Assembly (NCBI GenBank): GCA_934229785.1
Contig: CAKQEA010000007.1
Span: forward strand, 1-64,000
DNA: 64,000 nucleotides
DNA from: an uncultured Anaeroplasmataceae bacterium
GTDB lineage: Bacteria; Bacillota_I; Bacilli_A; Acholeplasmatales; Anaeroplasmataceae
Direction: 5' to 3'
Position 1 is the stretch's first letter; each line of letters begins with the position of its first letter. The translations under genes and the position numbers were made by a program. The notes beneath the pieces are model-generated. The model was not told where the DNA came from. It searched no databases and saw nothing but the letters and a program-made list of their open reading frames with translations. Positions 36,729-46,492 of this stretch are shown one piece after another.

Positions 36729-38045
36729 TTGTCAATTTCTGATATAAAACAAAAAATTCAATCAAAATTAAAAAATAGTACCTTCTTTTCTAGCCGCTTT
36801 GGATTTGAAAGTGGAATAGATATTGCCAATGATAATGAGGTTTTATATAGAAAAAATGTTGTAATAAAAAATATAATTGTTTTAGTAAACCTTGTATATA
36901 CAATTATTTTTACAATTATTTCGATTGATGAACCATCGAATTGGTTATTAACTGTTTTATTATTTCCAATCACCTATATTGTCAACCATGCTTTAGGTAA
37001 AATGATAAAAAAGGGACCAGATGATCACAATTCACAGGTTATTGCGATGTATGCCTCGTGTTTTTATATGTTTTTATCTGCTGTTATTTTATATATTAAA
37101 CTTAAATATGGAGAGGCTACATATTTAAAGGAGGCTGGTTATATTCTTTTGTATGTTTCGCTTGCTGTATGTGCTTATTATCAGGACAAAAAAATGCTTA
37201 AAAATATTTCTATATGGGTTGTTGTTTTAGTAACAATTTTACATTTTACTGTGACCTATTCAATAGTTTCATCTGATGAGGCTAAAAATGTATTTGTTTT
37301 TTTACAAAGCTTTTTTAAATCAACAGAGTTTAGAGATATTTTCATTAGAACAATTTTGCTTATCTTATTTATTGTAATTTTGTATATTAATGTAATGATG
37401 ACTAATTACATGCAGGATGAAAGAAAAAAAGAATTGATTAAAAGACGTCAGGTTCAAGAGGATTTTACTAATGTAGTTACCGATATATTTAATGTTACAT
37501 TAAATTCTAAGGATTTATCATTAGATGAAATTCATAATATTGAGATTTTAGCTTTAATGTCAAAAAAACTAGCATCATTTTTAAGTTTAACACCAGATAA
37601 ATGTGATGAGATTTATAAATTTACTAGATTACAGGTAGATCATAAAATTCATCTTGGTGATAAAGAGTTTTCAACTGACGATGAAAAATTTGAAGCTTTA
37701 AGAGAGGAAACAGCGCTAGGTAGTCATCTTATTTCAAGATTACAACTTGAAAGAAAATGTGATGATATTATTCGTGCCGTTTTTGAGGGCTCAAATAACG
37801 ATGAATTTGTTCAAAGAATGAGAGAAATTCAAAATAATACAGAATCTCAAATTATTTTAATTTGTAATTTATATGTTTCAATGCGTAGTGTTACAGCTTA
37901 CAAGAAGGCATATAATCATCAAAATACTATGAAGTATATGGAGGAACAATTTAAAATTTATTTTGATCCAGTTATTTTTGAAAGATTTGTTAGATTTGAT
38001 AGTGATTTTAAAAAAATTTATGAAGAGGATGAAGAGGAGGAATAG
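36729..38045 (+). CDS. Membrane protein with degenerate HD-GYP-like C-terminal domain
   Basis: A 438-residue protein. It starts at TTG 36729 behind AAGGTGAT. Residues ~48-225 contain about six hydrophobic segments (NIIVLVNLVYTIIFTII first, FIRTILLILFIVILYI last). Residues ~235-430 follow the helix order of an HD-GYP domain: an LALMSKKLASFL helix, the ETALGSHLISRL helix, a VSMRSVTAYKKAYN helix where HD-GYP has D-x-DA-T-RPY, and the FDPVIFERFV end. The HD dyad and GYP loop are missing, so it is unlikely to hydrolyse cyclic di-nucleotides. It may be a sensor or a structural relative. Its neighbours are housekeeping genes, so its role is unknown. Confidence 0.55.
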   Translation: MSISDIKQKIQSKLKNSTFFSSRFGFESGIDIANDNEVLYRKNVVIKNIIVLVNLVYTIIFTIISIDEPSNWLLTVLLFPITYIVNHALGKMIKKGPDDHNSQVIAMYASCFYMFLSAVILYIKLKYGEATYLKEAGYILLYVSLAVCAYYQDKKMLKNISIWVVVLVTILHFTVTYSIVSSDEAKNVFVFLQSFFKSTEFRDIFIRTILLILFIVILYINVMMTNYMQDERKKELIKRRQVQEDFTNVVTDIFNVTLNSKDLSLDEIHNIEILALMSKKLASFLSLTPDKCDEIYKFTRLQVDHKIHLGDKEFSTDDEKFEALREETALGSHLISRLQLERKCDDIIRAVFEGSNNDEFVQRMREIQNNTESQIILICNLYVSMRSVTAYKKAYNHQNTMKYMEEQFKIYFDPVIFERFVRFDSDFKKIYEEDEEEE

Positions 38046-38047
38046 CT

Positions 38048-38293
38048 ATGGATTATGAGTATATAACAAGTGGAACATGCTCAAAAAAGATTAACTTTAC
38101 CATTGATGAAGAAGGTAAAGTTCACAATGTTAGCTTTTTAGGTGGCTGTAATGGTAATTTAAAGGCTATAGGAAAATTAGTAGAAGGAATGGATGCAAAA
38201 AAGGTAATCTCTATTTTAGAGGGAAATACTTGTGGAATGCGTCCAACAAGCTGTGCTGATCAGCTTGCAAAAGCGTTAAAGGAGAGAATATAA
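38048..38293 (+). CDS. TSCPD domain protein
   Basis: An 81-residue single-domain protein. The family cysteines are visible: GTCSKKI near residue 10, GGCNGN near 32 and the name-giving CG...TSCADQL near 62-70. Stand-alone TSCPD proteins are small, conserved and uncharacterised; the same domain occurs at the C-terminus of some ribonucleotide reductases, suggesting metal or nucleotide-related chemistry. It starts 2 nt after the HD-GYP-like gene and shares its last base with the metK start, so it is tightly co-expressed with metK. Confidence 0.85.
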   Translation: MDYEYITSGTCSKKINFTIDEEGKVHNVSFLGGCNGNLKAIGKLVEGMDAKKVISILEGNTCGMRPTSCADQLAKALKERI

Positions 38294-39444
38294 TGAGAAA
38301 ATTTTTTACATCTGAATCTGTAACAGAAGGACATCCTGATAAGATTGCTGACCAAATTAGTGATGCAATATTGGATGATATTTTAGCACATGATCCTAAT
38401 GGACGTGTTGCTTGCGAAACGATTTGTACAACTGGAATGGTAATGGTTTTTGGTGAAATAACTACAAATCATTATGTTGACGTTCAAAAAATAGTAAGAG
38501 ATACTGTAAGTGAAATAGGATATGTACGTGGTAAATATGGCTTTGATGCTGATAATTTAGCAGTTTTAACTGCTATTGATCCACAATCACCAGATATTGC
38601 AATGGGTGTTGATGAGCATGATGAGCATGAGCAGGGTGCTGGAGATCAAGGAATTATGTTTGGATATGCTTGTGATGAAACTAAAGAATATATGCCAATG
38701 GCCATAACTTTAGCACATAAGCTTGCTAAAAAATTAACTGATGTTCGTAAAAATGGTACTTTAAAGTATTTACGTCCTGATGGAAAAACTCAAGTAACAG
38801 TTGAATATGATGATAATATGAAGGTTAAAAGAATTGATACTATCTTGATTTCAACTCAGCATTCACCTGATGTTGATATGGCTACATTGGCTAAAGATAT
38901 TAAAAAGTATGTTGTTGATGAAATTGTGCCTCAAGATTTAGTTGATTCTGATACTAAATACTTATTTAACCCAACAGGTAGATTTGTAGTTGGTGGACCA
39001 GCTGGAGATAGCGGTTTAACAGGTAGAAAGATTATTGTTGACACATATGGTGGTGCTGCTTGTCATGGTGGTGGAGCATTCTCTGGTAAGGATCCATCTA
39101 AGGTTGACCGTTCAGCTTCATATATGGCTCGTTATATTGCTAAAAATGTTGTTTCGGCAGGATTATGCAAAAAGTGTCAAATTCAATTGTCTTATGCAAT
39201 TGGTGTAGCTCATCCTACATCTATTCTTGTTGATACTTTTGGCACTTCAACTATTTCTGAGGAGAAAATTGCAAATGCAATTTCTAAGGTTTTTGATTTA
39301 ACTCCAAAGGGAATTATTAAGTCATTAGATTTAAAGCGCCCAATTTATAAGCAAACAGCTGCTTATGGTCATTTTGGTAGAACAGATATTGACCTTCCTT
39401 GGGAGCATTTAGATAAGATAGAAGAAATAAAGAAAAATTTATAA
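38293..39444 (+). CDS. metK: S-adenosylmethionine synthetase
   Basis: A 383-residue SAM synthase making SAM from methionine and ATP. Signature segments are [17 protein letters not shown] at the N-terminus, [12 protein letters not shown] near 115 and [16 protein letters not shown] near 258, with catalytic residues in place. It overlaps the TSCPD gene by 1 nt and is the last gene before a terminator. Upstream transcription from the SAM riboswitch at 33.3 kb would make it feedback-controlled by its product, unless the internal promoter at 36.7 kb dominates. Confidence 0.97.
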   Translation: MRKFFTSESVTEGHPDKIADQISDAILDDILAHDPNGRVACETICTTGMVMVFGEITTNHYVDVQKIVRDTVSEIGYVRGKYGFDADNLAVLTAIDPQSPDIAMGVDEHDEHEQGAGDQGIMFGYACDETKEYMPMAITLAHKLAKKLTDVRKNGTLKYLRPDGKTQVTVEYDDNMKVKRIDTILISTQHSPDVDMATLAKDIKKYVVDEIVPQDLVDSDTKYLFNPTGRFVVGGPAGDSGLTGRKIIVDTYGGAACHGGGAFSGKDPSKVDRSASYMARYIAKNVVSAGLCKKCQIQLSYAIGVAHPTSILVDTFGTSTISEEKIANAISKVFDLTPKGIIKSLDLKRPIYKQTAAYGHFGRTDIDLPWEHLDKIEEIKKNL

Positions 39445-39461
39445 TTTAATATTTTATGATG

Positions 39462-39503
39462 AAAACTGAAGGTTTTATACACTTTCAGTTTTATTTTTTT
39501 TTT
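39462..39503 (+). terminator. Intrinsic terminator after metK
   Basis: AAAACTGAA (39462-39470) pairs with TTCAGTTTT (39484-39492), followed by a long T-run. Confidence 0.88.
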
Positions 39504-39554
39504 AATATTATCATTTTTTGTAAAAAAAACGTAATTTCTCCCTAATATTATATA

Positions 39555-39577
39555 TGAAGGGAATGATATACCCTTCA
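39555..39577 (+). repeat. Inverted repeat in the leader of the small-gene pair
   Basis: TGAAGGG (39555-39561) and CCCTTCA (39571-39577) are separated by 9 nt, just upstream of the TTGGAGGA ribosome binding site. It could be an operator or leader hairpin. Confidence 0.45.
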
Positions 39578-39596
39578 GAAAGTTGGAGGATAAAAT

Positions 39597-39788
39597 ATGC
39601 AAGTTATCAATCAAAAAAAGTTAGAAAAATTTGAAAGGAGGTATTATAACCTATCTAATCCTTATGCCTTTACTAATAGTAGGTTTATTAAGAAATTTGT
39701 TAATGTGTTACTTCATTATGATGTTTCTGTGTTAGCTTTAGCCTTTGATTTAATTCATCTTGAGGCTGTTGGAATTTTTTGTAAATGA
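39597..39788 (+). CDS. Small basic protein of unknown function
   Basis: A 63-residue ORF with a strong TTGGAGGA site. The N-terminal half is charged (KKLEKFERRYYNLSN); the C-terminal half is hydrophobic (FVNVLLHYDVSVLALAFDLIHL) and could be a single amphipathic or membrane helix. It overlaps the next ORF by 4 nt (ATGA), which supports translation of both. No family was recognised. Confidence 0.55.
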   Translation: MQVINQKKLEKFERRYYNLSNPYAFTNSRFIKKFVNVLLHYDVSVLALAFDLIHLEAVGIFCK

Positions 39789-40120
39789 TTTGCCCTATTT
39801 GTAAATGTAAGCATAATTTAAAATTTTATTTATGCAATAATTGTTATAAAAAATTTCCAATCAAATTAAACTATTTAAAGCTTTATATGGACGATAAGGT
39901 TGTCATAGTGATTTCGTTATTTGAATTTTGTAAGGTTAATCCTCAATACTACATAAATGAATACAATTATATTTTTAATTACTTAAGAAAAAATACCAAT
40001 TTTTTTGTTGTATGTGATACATCGTTTAAACTTAATGATAGTGGCTATGAAATTTTAAATATGATTAGTAAAACCTACAATAAGGATATCTTATATTTGG
40101 TTGATTATTTAAAAAAATAG
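39785..40120 (+). CDS. Small zinc-ribbon protein, possibly a ComFC relic
   Basis: A 111-residue protein. It opens with a double Cys pair (CPICKCKHNLKFYLCNNC) like the zinc ribbon at the start of ComFC, and continues with ~85 residues rich in Tyr, Asn and Ile. The phosphoribosyltransferase domain expected after the ribbon in ComFC is missing: no PRPP-binding motif is seen. Its position just upstream of hpf and secA matches that of comFC in Bacillus, so a reduced ComFC is plausible. It overlaps the upstream 63-residue ORF by 4 nt. Confidence 0.55.
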   Translation: MICPICKCKHNLKFYLCNNCYKKFPIKLNYLKLYMDDKVVIVISLFEFCKVNPQYYINEYNYIFNYLRKNTNFFVVCDTSFKLNDSGYEILNMISKTYNKDILYLVDYLKK

Positions 40121-40199
40121 TCGAACTTTTTGTCACTGTTTTTCTTGTAGTTTATGGGCTTTAAGAGTTATCATTTAAGTGCAACAAGGAGGAATATTT

Positions 40200-40400
40200 A
40201 TGTTAGTAGGAAAAGTTAAATGGTTTAATAATGAGAAGGGGTATGGCTTTATTGTCAAAGAAAATTATGATGATATTTTTGTTCATTATAGTTCTATTTT
40301 AGATGATGGCTTTAAAACCTTAAGTGAAGGGCAGCTAGTTGAATTTGACTTAGTTGTTGGAGAAAAGGGATTGCAGGCCCAAAACGTTTATAAGATTTAA
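40200..40400 (+). CDS. Cold-shock domain protein
   Basis: A 66-residue CspA-type single OB-fold protein. RNP1 (KGYGFIV) and RNP2 (DIFVHYS) are both present, preceded by the canonical GKVKWFN. It binds single-stranded RNA and DNA. A longer in-frame start exists at 40179, but AAGGAGGAAT precedes ATG 40200. It stands between the zinc-ribbon gene and the hpf promoter. Confidence 0.93.
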   Translation: MLVGKVKWFNNEKGYGFIVKENYDDIFVHYSSILDDGFKTLSEGQLVEFDLVVGEKGLQAQNVYKI

Positions 40401-40405
40401 AAGTG

Positions 40406-40434
40406 TTGAAAACGTTTTAGAAAAATGCTATAAT
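40406..40434 (+). promoter_or_regulatory. Promoter of hpf
   Basis: TTGAAA at 40406-40411, a 17-nt spacer and TATAAT at 40429-40434, beginning right after the csp stop. Confidence 0.85.
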
Positions 40435-40458
40435 TAAGGTAGTAAAGGAGTGATCGAT

Positions 40459-40983
40459 ATGAAATTCGAAATTGTAGGAAAAAATGGTTTTACACCTTCT
40501 GATGCAAACAAGGAGTATGTAGAAAAAAAGTTATCTAAGCTTCAGGATTTTCTAAGTGATTATGATAATGTAACTGCAAGAGTTGTATGCAAGGTATATA
40601 AGACTTATCATAAGGTTGAAATCACTATTCCAACTAAAAACATTATATTACGTGCTGAGGTGATGGAAGATACTTTATATGCTGCTATTGATTCAGCAAT
40701 CGATAAGCTTGTTAAGCAGGTTCGTAGATATAATGATAAGATTAAGGATAAGCTTGGAAAGAAAGGTATTAGAAGTTTAGATGTTGATGAACCTCAAACT
40801 GAAAAGATTGTTCGTGATAAGCATGTTGACCTTGAACCAATGACTCGTGAAGAAGCAATCGATCAAATGGAAATGTTAGGACATGATTTCTTTATCTACT
40901 TAGATAAGGAGACAAGAAAAACTAATGTTATCTATTTAAGAACTGATGGAGATTATGCTGTTATTGAAACAGATACAAAATAG
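40459..40983 (+). CDS. hpf: Ribosome hibernation promoting factor, long form
   Basis: A 174-residue long-type HPF (RaiA/YvyD). The N-terminal ribosome-binding domain (FEIVGKNGFTPSDANKEYVEKK) is followed by a ~25-residue linker and the C-terminal dimerisation domain (EPMTREEAIDQMEMLGHDFF). Long HPF alone forms 100S ribosome dimers, as in Firmicutes. ATG 40459 with AAAGGAG is used; the upstream in-frame GTG is not needed. It precedes secA as in Bacillus. Confidence 0.93.
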   Translation: MKFEIVGKNGFTPSDANKEYVEKKLSKLQDFLSDYDNVTARVVCKVYKTYHKVEITIPTKNIILRAEVMEDTLYAAIDSAIDKLVKQVRRYNDKIKDKLGKKGIRSLDVDEPQTEKIVRDKHVDLEPMTREEAIDQMEMLGHDFFIYLDKETRKTNVIYLRTDGDYAVIETDTK

Positions 40984-41000
40984 TCAAAAATAGTTTTATA

Positions 41001-41032
41001 AATAATGGGGATAATATCCTCATTATTTTTTT
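41001..41032 (+). terminator. Intrinsic terminator after hpf
   Basis: AATAATGGGGAT pairs with ATCCTCATTATT (one G-U), followed by Ts. Confidence 0.85.
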
Positions 41033-41127
41033 GGTCAAAATGTTGAAAAAAACGGTTTTTTATAGTATTATAATTGTATTGAGGCCTTTTTAAGGCTTAT
41101 GTTTTAAAATAGAATGGATGATGAATA

Positions 41128-43719
41128 ATGGGACTTAAAAAATTATTAGATTCTGGTTATAAAGAAATGAAGCGCTGTGATAAGCTTGCAACTAAAATTG
41201 AAGCTTTAGATGGCGAAATGCAAAAATTAACAGATGATCAATTAAAGGCAAAAACTCCTTATTTTAAGGAATTATTAAAAAATGGTAAGACTCTTGATGA
41301 TATATTAGTAGAAGCATATGCTGTTGCAAGAGAGGCGGCCTATCGTGTTTCAGGTATGAAGGCGTATCATGTTCAGCTTGTAGGAGCTTGTGCTATTCAT
41401 GGTGGTAATATTGCTGAAATGAAAACTGGTGAAGGAAAAACATTGACAGCGGTATTTCCGGCATATTTAAATGCATTATCTGGTAGGGGTGTTCATATTG
41501 TAACTGTTAATGAATATCTAGCTGGTCGTGAAACAAATGGTATTATTGGTGATATCTATCGTTTCTTAGGCTTAACTGTTGGTTTAAATTTAAGAGAATT
41601 AACTCGTGAACAAAAGCAAGAAGCATATAGATGTGATATTATGTATTCAACTAATTCAGAGCTTGGATTTGATTATTTAAGAGATAATATGGTACCAAGT
41701 ATTAATGATGTTACACAGGTTAACGGTTTAAATTATGCTATTATCGATGAGGTTGACTCAATTTTAATTGATGATGCAAGAACTCCACTAATCATATCAG
41801 GTCCAACTAAGGATGATAATGGTTTATATGAAAAGGCTGATTCATTTGTTAAAACATTAACTACTGATGATTATGATATTGATGTTGAATCAAGAACTAT
41901 AACTTTAACACCTTCAGGTGTTGCTAAGGGTGAAAAGTTCTTTAGAGTTAAAAATTTATACGATGTAGAGCATGTTATGCTTGTTCATCGAATTAATAAT
42001 GCATTAAAGGCTGTTTATATTTTTTCTGATGGTAAGGAATATGTAGTTCAGGATGGTCAGGTTTTAATTGTTGATGCTTCAACAGGACGTATTTTAAAGG
42101 GACGTCAATTTTCTGAGGGACTTCATCAAGCTATTGAAGCTAAAGAGGGCGTTGAAATTAAAAAGGAAACTATCACTGTAGCAACTATAACATATCAAAA
42201 TTTCTTCCGTATGTATAATAAACTATCTGGTATGACTGGTACAGCTAAAACAGAGGAAGAGGAATTCCGTAATATCTATAATATGTATGTTGTTGAGGTT
42301 CCTACAAATAGACCAGTTATTCGTGATGATGAGCCAGATTTACTATTCTTAACTCCAGAATATAAATTTAAGGCAATGATTGAAGAAATTAAGGAGCGTC
42401 ATGCTAAAGGACAGCCAATCCTAATTGGTACAGCTAATGTCGAAACGTCTGAGCTTGTTCATGGCATGCTTGATGCTGAGCATTTACCACATGAGGTTTT
42501 AAATGCTAAAAATAATGAACGTGAGGCTGAAATTATTTCTCATGCTGGTGAAATTGGAGCCATTACACTTTCAACAAATATGGCTGGACGTGGTACAGAT
42601 ATTAAGCTTGCTCCTGGTGTTAAGGAGCTTGGCGGTTTAGCTGTTTTGGGTACAGAGCGTTTTGAATCACGTCGTATTGATAATCAGCTTCGTGGTCGTG
42701 CAGGACGTCAAGGAGATCCTGGTTACTCTAGATTCTTTATTTCTTGTGAGGATGACTTAATTCAAAGATTTGGTGGAGACCAATTTAAAAATCGTCTTGC
42801 GATGTGTATTCGTTGGATGAGTGATGGTGATGAATCTAAGCCACTTGAAAATAAAATGCTTACTAAGCTTGTTACTATGGCTCAAACAAAAATTGAAGGT
42901 ATCAATTTTGATAGTCGTAAGAATATCTTAAAATATGATGATGTAATTCGTCGTCAACGTGAAACCTTCTATGAAGAGCGTCAAGAGGTTATAAAGGCAG
43001 AACATCTTGATGAAATTATTAAAAAGATGATGCACAAGGCTATTGAAAACACAGTAGAGGATTTCATTGAAAGCGGTAAATTTGATGATGATAAGCTTGC
43101 ACAAATGTTTAATGAGCGTCTATATAGACCAAATATGGTAGATGTAAATGTTATTAGAGAATATGATGATGATCAAGATATTATTGAGTATTTATATAAG
43201 ATAGCTTGTGAAGATTTAGATAAGAGAATTGCCTTTATTCGTGAATTATTAGAAAAACTTGTTCCTGAAGAAATTAAGGCTGAAAATCCAAATGTAATTG
43301 AAGAGAATGTTATGATTCAATTAAAGAGAGTAGTTTTACCTGTCCTTGATCGTAATTGGAGAGAGCATATTGATGATATGGCTGGTTTCCGTCAGGGTAT
43401 TCATTTACAATCTTATGCTCAAACAGACCCACTTGAATTGTATCAGCGTGAGGGATATGCTAAGTTTGAAAGATTAATGAAGAAAATTAATGAAGAGGTT
43501 TTAATTACTGCTATGCATACTTCATTTGGTGTTCAAAGAAGAGAAGCACCAAAGGAGGAGGATCCAATGAAGGGCTTATCTACTAACCAGGATATGTCAA
43601 CAATAAAGAAGGCAGAGCCTGTTGTCAAGGATAAGAAATTCGCTAATGTTGGCCCTAATGATCCATGTCCATGTGGAAGTGGTTTAAAGTATAAATTCTG
43701 TCATGGATTAAAAAGATAA
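41128..43719 (+). CDS. secA: Preprotein translocase ATPase SecA
   Basis: An 863-residue SecA. Walker A is MKTGEGKT near residues 98-105, the DEAD-like segment is IIDEVDSILIDDARTPL, and the peptide cross-linking domain, helical scaffold and GRAGRQGDPG motif follow. The C-terminal metal-binding tail (CPCGSGLKYKFCHG) is intact. It drives Sec export of the lipoproteins found in this window. A TATAAT lies at ~41069, but I see no convincing -35 box. Codon use is highly adapted. Confidence 0.97.
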   Translation: MGLKKLLDSGYKEMKRCDKLATKIEALDGEMQKLTDDQLKAKTPYFKELLKNGKTLDDILVEAYAVAREAAYRVSGMKAYHVQLVGACAIHGGNIAEMKTGEGKTLTAVFPAYLNALSGRGVHIVTVNEYLAGRETNGIIGDIYRFLGLTVGLNLRELTREQKQEAYRCDIMYSTNSELGFDYLRDNMVPSINDVTQVNGLNYAIIDEVDSILIDDARTPLIISGPTKDDNGLYEKADSFVKTLTTDDYDIDVESRTITLTPSGVAKGEKFFRVKNLYDVEHVMLVHRINNALKAVYIFSDGKEYVVQDGQVLIVDASTGRILKGRQFSEGLHQAIEAKEGVEIKKETITVATITYQNFFRMYNKLSGMTGTAKTEEEEFRNIYNMYVVEVPTNRPVIRDDEPDLLFLTPEYKFKAMIEEIKERHAKGQPILIGTANVETSELVHGMLDAEHLPHEVLNAKNNEREAEIISHAGEIGAITLSTNMAGRGTDIKLAPGVKELGGLAVLGTERFESRRIDNQLRGRAGRQGDPGYSRFFISCEDDLIQRFGGDQFKNRLAMCIRWMSDGDESKPLENKMLTKLVTMAQTKIEGINFDSRKNILKYDDVIRRQRETFYEERQEVIKAEHLDEIIKKMMHKAIENTVEDFIESGKFDDDKLAQMFNERLYRPNMVDVNVIREYDDDQDIIEYLYKIACEDLDKRIAFIRELLEKLVPEEIKAENPNVIEENVMIQLKRVVLPVLDRNWREHIDDMAGFRQGIHLQSYAQTDPLELYQREGYAKFERLMKKINEEVLITAMHTSFGVQRREAPKEEDPMKGLSTNQDMSTIKKAEPVVKDKKFANVGPNDPCPCGSGLKYKFCHGLKR

Positions 43720-43729
43720 TTAATTAATG

Positions 43730-43761
43730 AAAGTACTACTTGGTTGAGTAGTACTTTTTTT
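43730..43761 (+). terminator. Intrinsic terminator after secA
   Basis: AAGTACTACT (43731-43740) pairs perfectly with AGTAGTACTT (43747-43756), followed by Ts. Confidence 0.93.
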
Positions 43762-43768
43762 CAGTGTA

Positions 43769-43796
43769 TTGACTTTAAATTTAATTAGTATAAAAT
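43769..43796 (+). promoter_or_regulatory. Promoter of the ABC-FtsX gene
   Basis: TTGACT at 43769-43774, a 16-nt spacer and TAAAAT at 43791-43796, about 34 nt before ATG 43830. Confidence 0.55.
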
Positions 43797-43829
43797 TTAT
43801 ATGGATACTTACTATTTGGGGATGATTTT

Positions 43830-46490
43830 ATGTTAGAATTAAAAAATATTTGCAAAACTTATAATTACAATAAAAAAAATCCAACAGAAGCTTTAAAAAA
43901 TGTATCAATAGCCTTTAGAGAAAAAGAATTTGTTTCTATTTTAGGACCATCTGGATGTGGTAAAACAACACTATTAAATATAATTGCCGGTCTAGATAAT
44001 AGTAGTAGCGGTGAGGTTATTATTGATGGAGAACTGGCAAATGATTTTAACGGAAAAAAATGGGATAGCTATAGAGCAAATAAGATAGGTTTTATATTTC
44101 AAAATTATAATTTAATAAATAATGAAACTGTTTTAGAAAATGTGATGTTGGCATTATCTATAAAGGGAATTGACAAAAAAACTGGTAAAGATAAAGCATT
44201 AAATGCTTTAAAAATGGTTGAATTATCTAATTATGCATCTAAAAAGGCCTGTGACTTGTCAGGTGGAGAACGTCAAAGAGTTGCGATAGCTCGAGTAATG
44301 GCAAATGATCCTGAAATAATTTTAGCTGATGAGGCAACAGGAGCCTTAGATGAGGCAACTTCTTATCAAATTCTATCAATATTAAGAAAATTATCTAAAA
44401 AGCATTTGATTATCAATGTAACTCATAATTCTTATTTTGCTAATGAATTTTCAGATAGAATTATAAAAATGGATAATGGTGAAATTATATCAGATAGTAA
44501 TCCCTATGTTAATGAAGGTGAGTATAATAAATGTTTAATAAGTAAAAAAACAAAATTAAGGTTTAATGATTCATTAGCTTTAACATATAAAAACCTGCTT
44601 AATAATAAGAAAAGTTTTATTTTAACAATGATTTCTTCAATGATTAGTATTATTTGTTTGTTTTTAGTATTATGCTTTACAAACAGTGTAAATAATTATG
44701 TTAGCTCTACTCAAAAAAATTTAACATCAGGTACATCAATAGAATTATCATCAAGCTCGATAAATTATTTAAAAATGATTGATGAACTTTCATTTTCTGA
44801 TAAGGTTAAAATAGCTAAAGACTCTAATGTTGATGTATTTGAAATGTCAAAAAGGATAAATTCAATATATAATAATGTAAATGATTTAGTAAATTCGAAT
44901 GGAGCATTATCTAATGATTATATAAACTATATTAAAGCAATGAATGTTTCATCAGCTACAGGAATTTTATATGATAGTGGTATGGATTTAACCTATAGTA
45001 TGTATACAAAAGTTAAAGCTAATAATATAGAATCAATTAAATCAATTGAATGTATTAGAAAAGTGTATCAAAATATATTAGGTTCAACAGAACTAAAAAA
45101 TATTTCAAGTATGCTATGTAATTATTCTACATCATTTATGGAGCTTGTTGATAATAATGAATTTATTAATTCAGAGTATGATATTACAGGTAGATTACCT
45201 CAAAATAAAAATGAGCTTTTATTAGTTTTAGATTCAAATGGAAGAGCTACTGATTTACTCCTTGGAACTTTAGGCTTTTATTCGCAAGAGGAATTTATGG
45301 ATGTTTTTCAAGCAGTAATAAAAAATGATACGAATTATAAAACTTCATTTACATATGATGATATATTTAATCATGAATTTTATTGGCAAAATAATGATAA
45401 TATTTTTGTTGAAAATATAAATGAATATACTAATAAAATTGATTCCCTACAGCCGTTTTTTTATAAACCTTTGCTTTCAGATTTATCTAAGTGTCTTAAG
45501 CTGAAAATTATAGGCATTGCTAGGGTAAAGGATGGACAATTAGGAGCAATGAGATCAGGCTTCTATTATACTAATGAATTAAAAAAATATATTATTGAAC
45601 AAAATATAAATTCAAAGATTGTTAATTTTTTAAATTCGTGTGATGATAATAATTTCCCATTTATTAAATATAATAGTATTTATAGTGGTACAATTCCTAT
45701 TAATAGTTTAAATGTTAATGTTGGAATCACCTATAAATTTTATTATTATTATAATAACAATGAATATAAAAATAACGTTGGATTTTTAGGTGGTGATATT
45801 TTAACATCACTTATAAGCACTGCATCTAATTCTATAATTGGTAATGATTTTATAAATTTAGCCTCTATCTCATTAAGACAATTAGGTGGAGATGAGAGTA
45901 TAAGTAGAGTTGTTATTTTTTCAAAGGATACATCTGAAAGGAAAAGAATAAATGAATATTTAAATTATTGGAATTCTAGAAATGATATACTGATAGATGA
46001 TAAAATAATTTCAAGTGATGATAGAAAAAATGTAGAGGTAAATGATCCTACAAGTATAGTGATGTCCATTTTATATGATATAAGTCGAGTTATTAATATT
46101 GTTTTATTTTCATTTTTAACAATATCACTTTTAATATCACAGATAATGATTTTTATTGTCACATTCACATCTGTTTCAAATAGAGAAAAAGAAATCGGAA
46201 TTTTAAGATCCTTTGGAACAAGAAAAAAAGATATAAGCTTCTTATTTATTTTAGAAAATTTAATTATTGGCTTTATATCTGGTGCTATAGCTAGTATTAT
46301 TGGATTAGTTATTCTTTTACTTATAACGCCAAAATTAAATGAATATAATTTACTTATTTCAAATAATTTATTAATATATTATTTATTTGGTGTTATTATT
46401 TTATCAACAATATTAAGTGTTATATCAGGTTTGATACCAGCTTTAAAGGCAATGAATATATCAGTAAATGATGCTTTAAAAAGTGAATAA
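43830..46490 (+). CDS. ABC transporter, fused ATPase and FtsX-type permease
   Basis: An 886-residue fusion. Residues 1-230 form a MacB/LolD-type ATPase: GPSGCGKTT (Walker A, near 40), LSGGERQRVAIAR (signature) and IILADEATGALDE (Walker B). TM1 lies near 265-288. A ~450-residue extracytoplasmic domain follows, then three C-terminal TM helices with FtsX-type sequence (SNREKEIGILRSFGTRKKDI). Such fusions act as mechanotransmission ABC systems or as peptide/lipoprotein exporters and stress-response pumps. It has its own promoter and terminator. No two-component system is adjacent, so a bacitracin-type detox role is unsupported. Confidence 0.85.
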   Translation: MLELKNICKTYNYNKKNPTEALKNVSIAFREKEFVSILGPSGCGKTTLLNIIAGLDNSSSGEVIIDGELANDFNGKKWDSYRANKIGFIFQNYNLINNETVLENVMLALSIKGIDKKTGKDKALNALKMVELSNYASKKACDLSGGERQRVAIARVMANDPEIILADEATGALDEATSYQILSILRKLSKKHLIINVTHNSYFANEFSDRIIKMDNGEIISDSNPYVNEGEYNKCLISKKTKLRFNDSLALTYKNLLNNKKSFILTMISSMISIICLFLVLCFTNSVNNYVSSTQKNLTSGTSIELSSSSINYLKMIDELSFSDKVKIAKDSNVDVFEMSKRINSIYNNVNDLVNSNGALSNDYINYIKAMNVSSATGILYDSGMDLTYSMYTKVKANNIESIKSIECIRKVYQNILGSTELKNISSMLCNYSTSFMELVDNNEFINSEYDITGRLPQNKNELLLVLDSNGRATDLLLGTLGFYSQEEFMDVFQAVIKNDTNYKTSFTYDDIFNHEFYWQNNDNIFVENINEYTNKIDSLQPFFYKPLLSDLSKCLKLKIIGIARVKDGQLGAMRSGFYYTNELKKYIIEQNINSKIVNFLNSCDDNNFPFIKYNSIYSGTIPINSLNVNVGITYKFYYYYNNNEYKNNVGFLGGDILTSLISTASNSIIGNDFINLASISLRQLGGDESISRVVIFSKDTSERKRINEYLNYWNSRNDILIDDKIISSDDRKNVEVNDPTSIVMSILYDISRVINIVLFSFLTISLLISQIMIFIVTFTSVSNREKEIGILRSFGTRKKDISFLFILENLIIGFISGAIASIIGLVILLLITPKLNEYNLLISNNLLIYYLFGVIILSTILSVISGLIPALKAMNISVNDALKSE

Positions 46491-46492
46491 TT

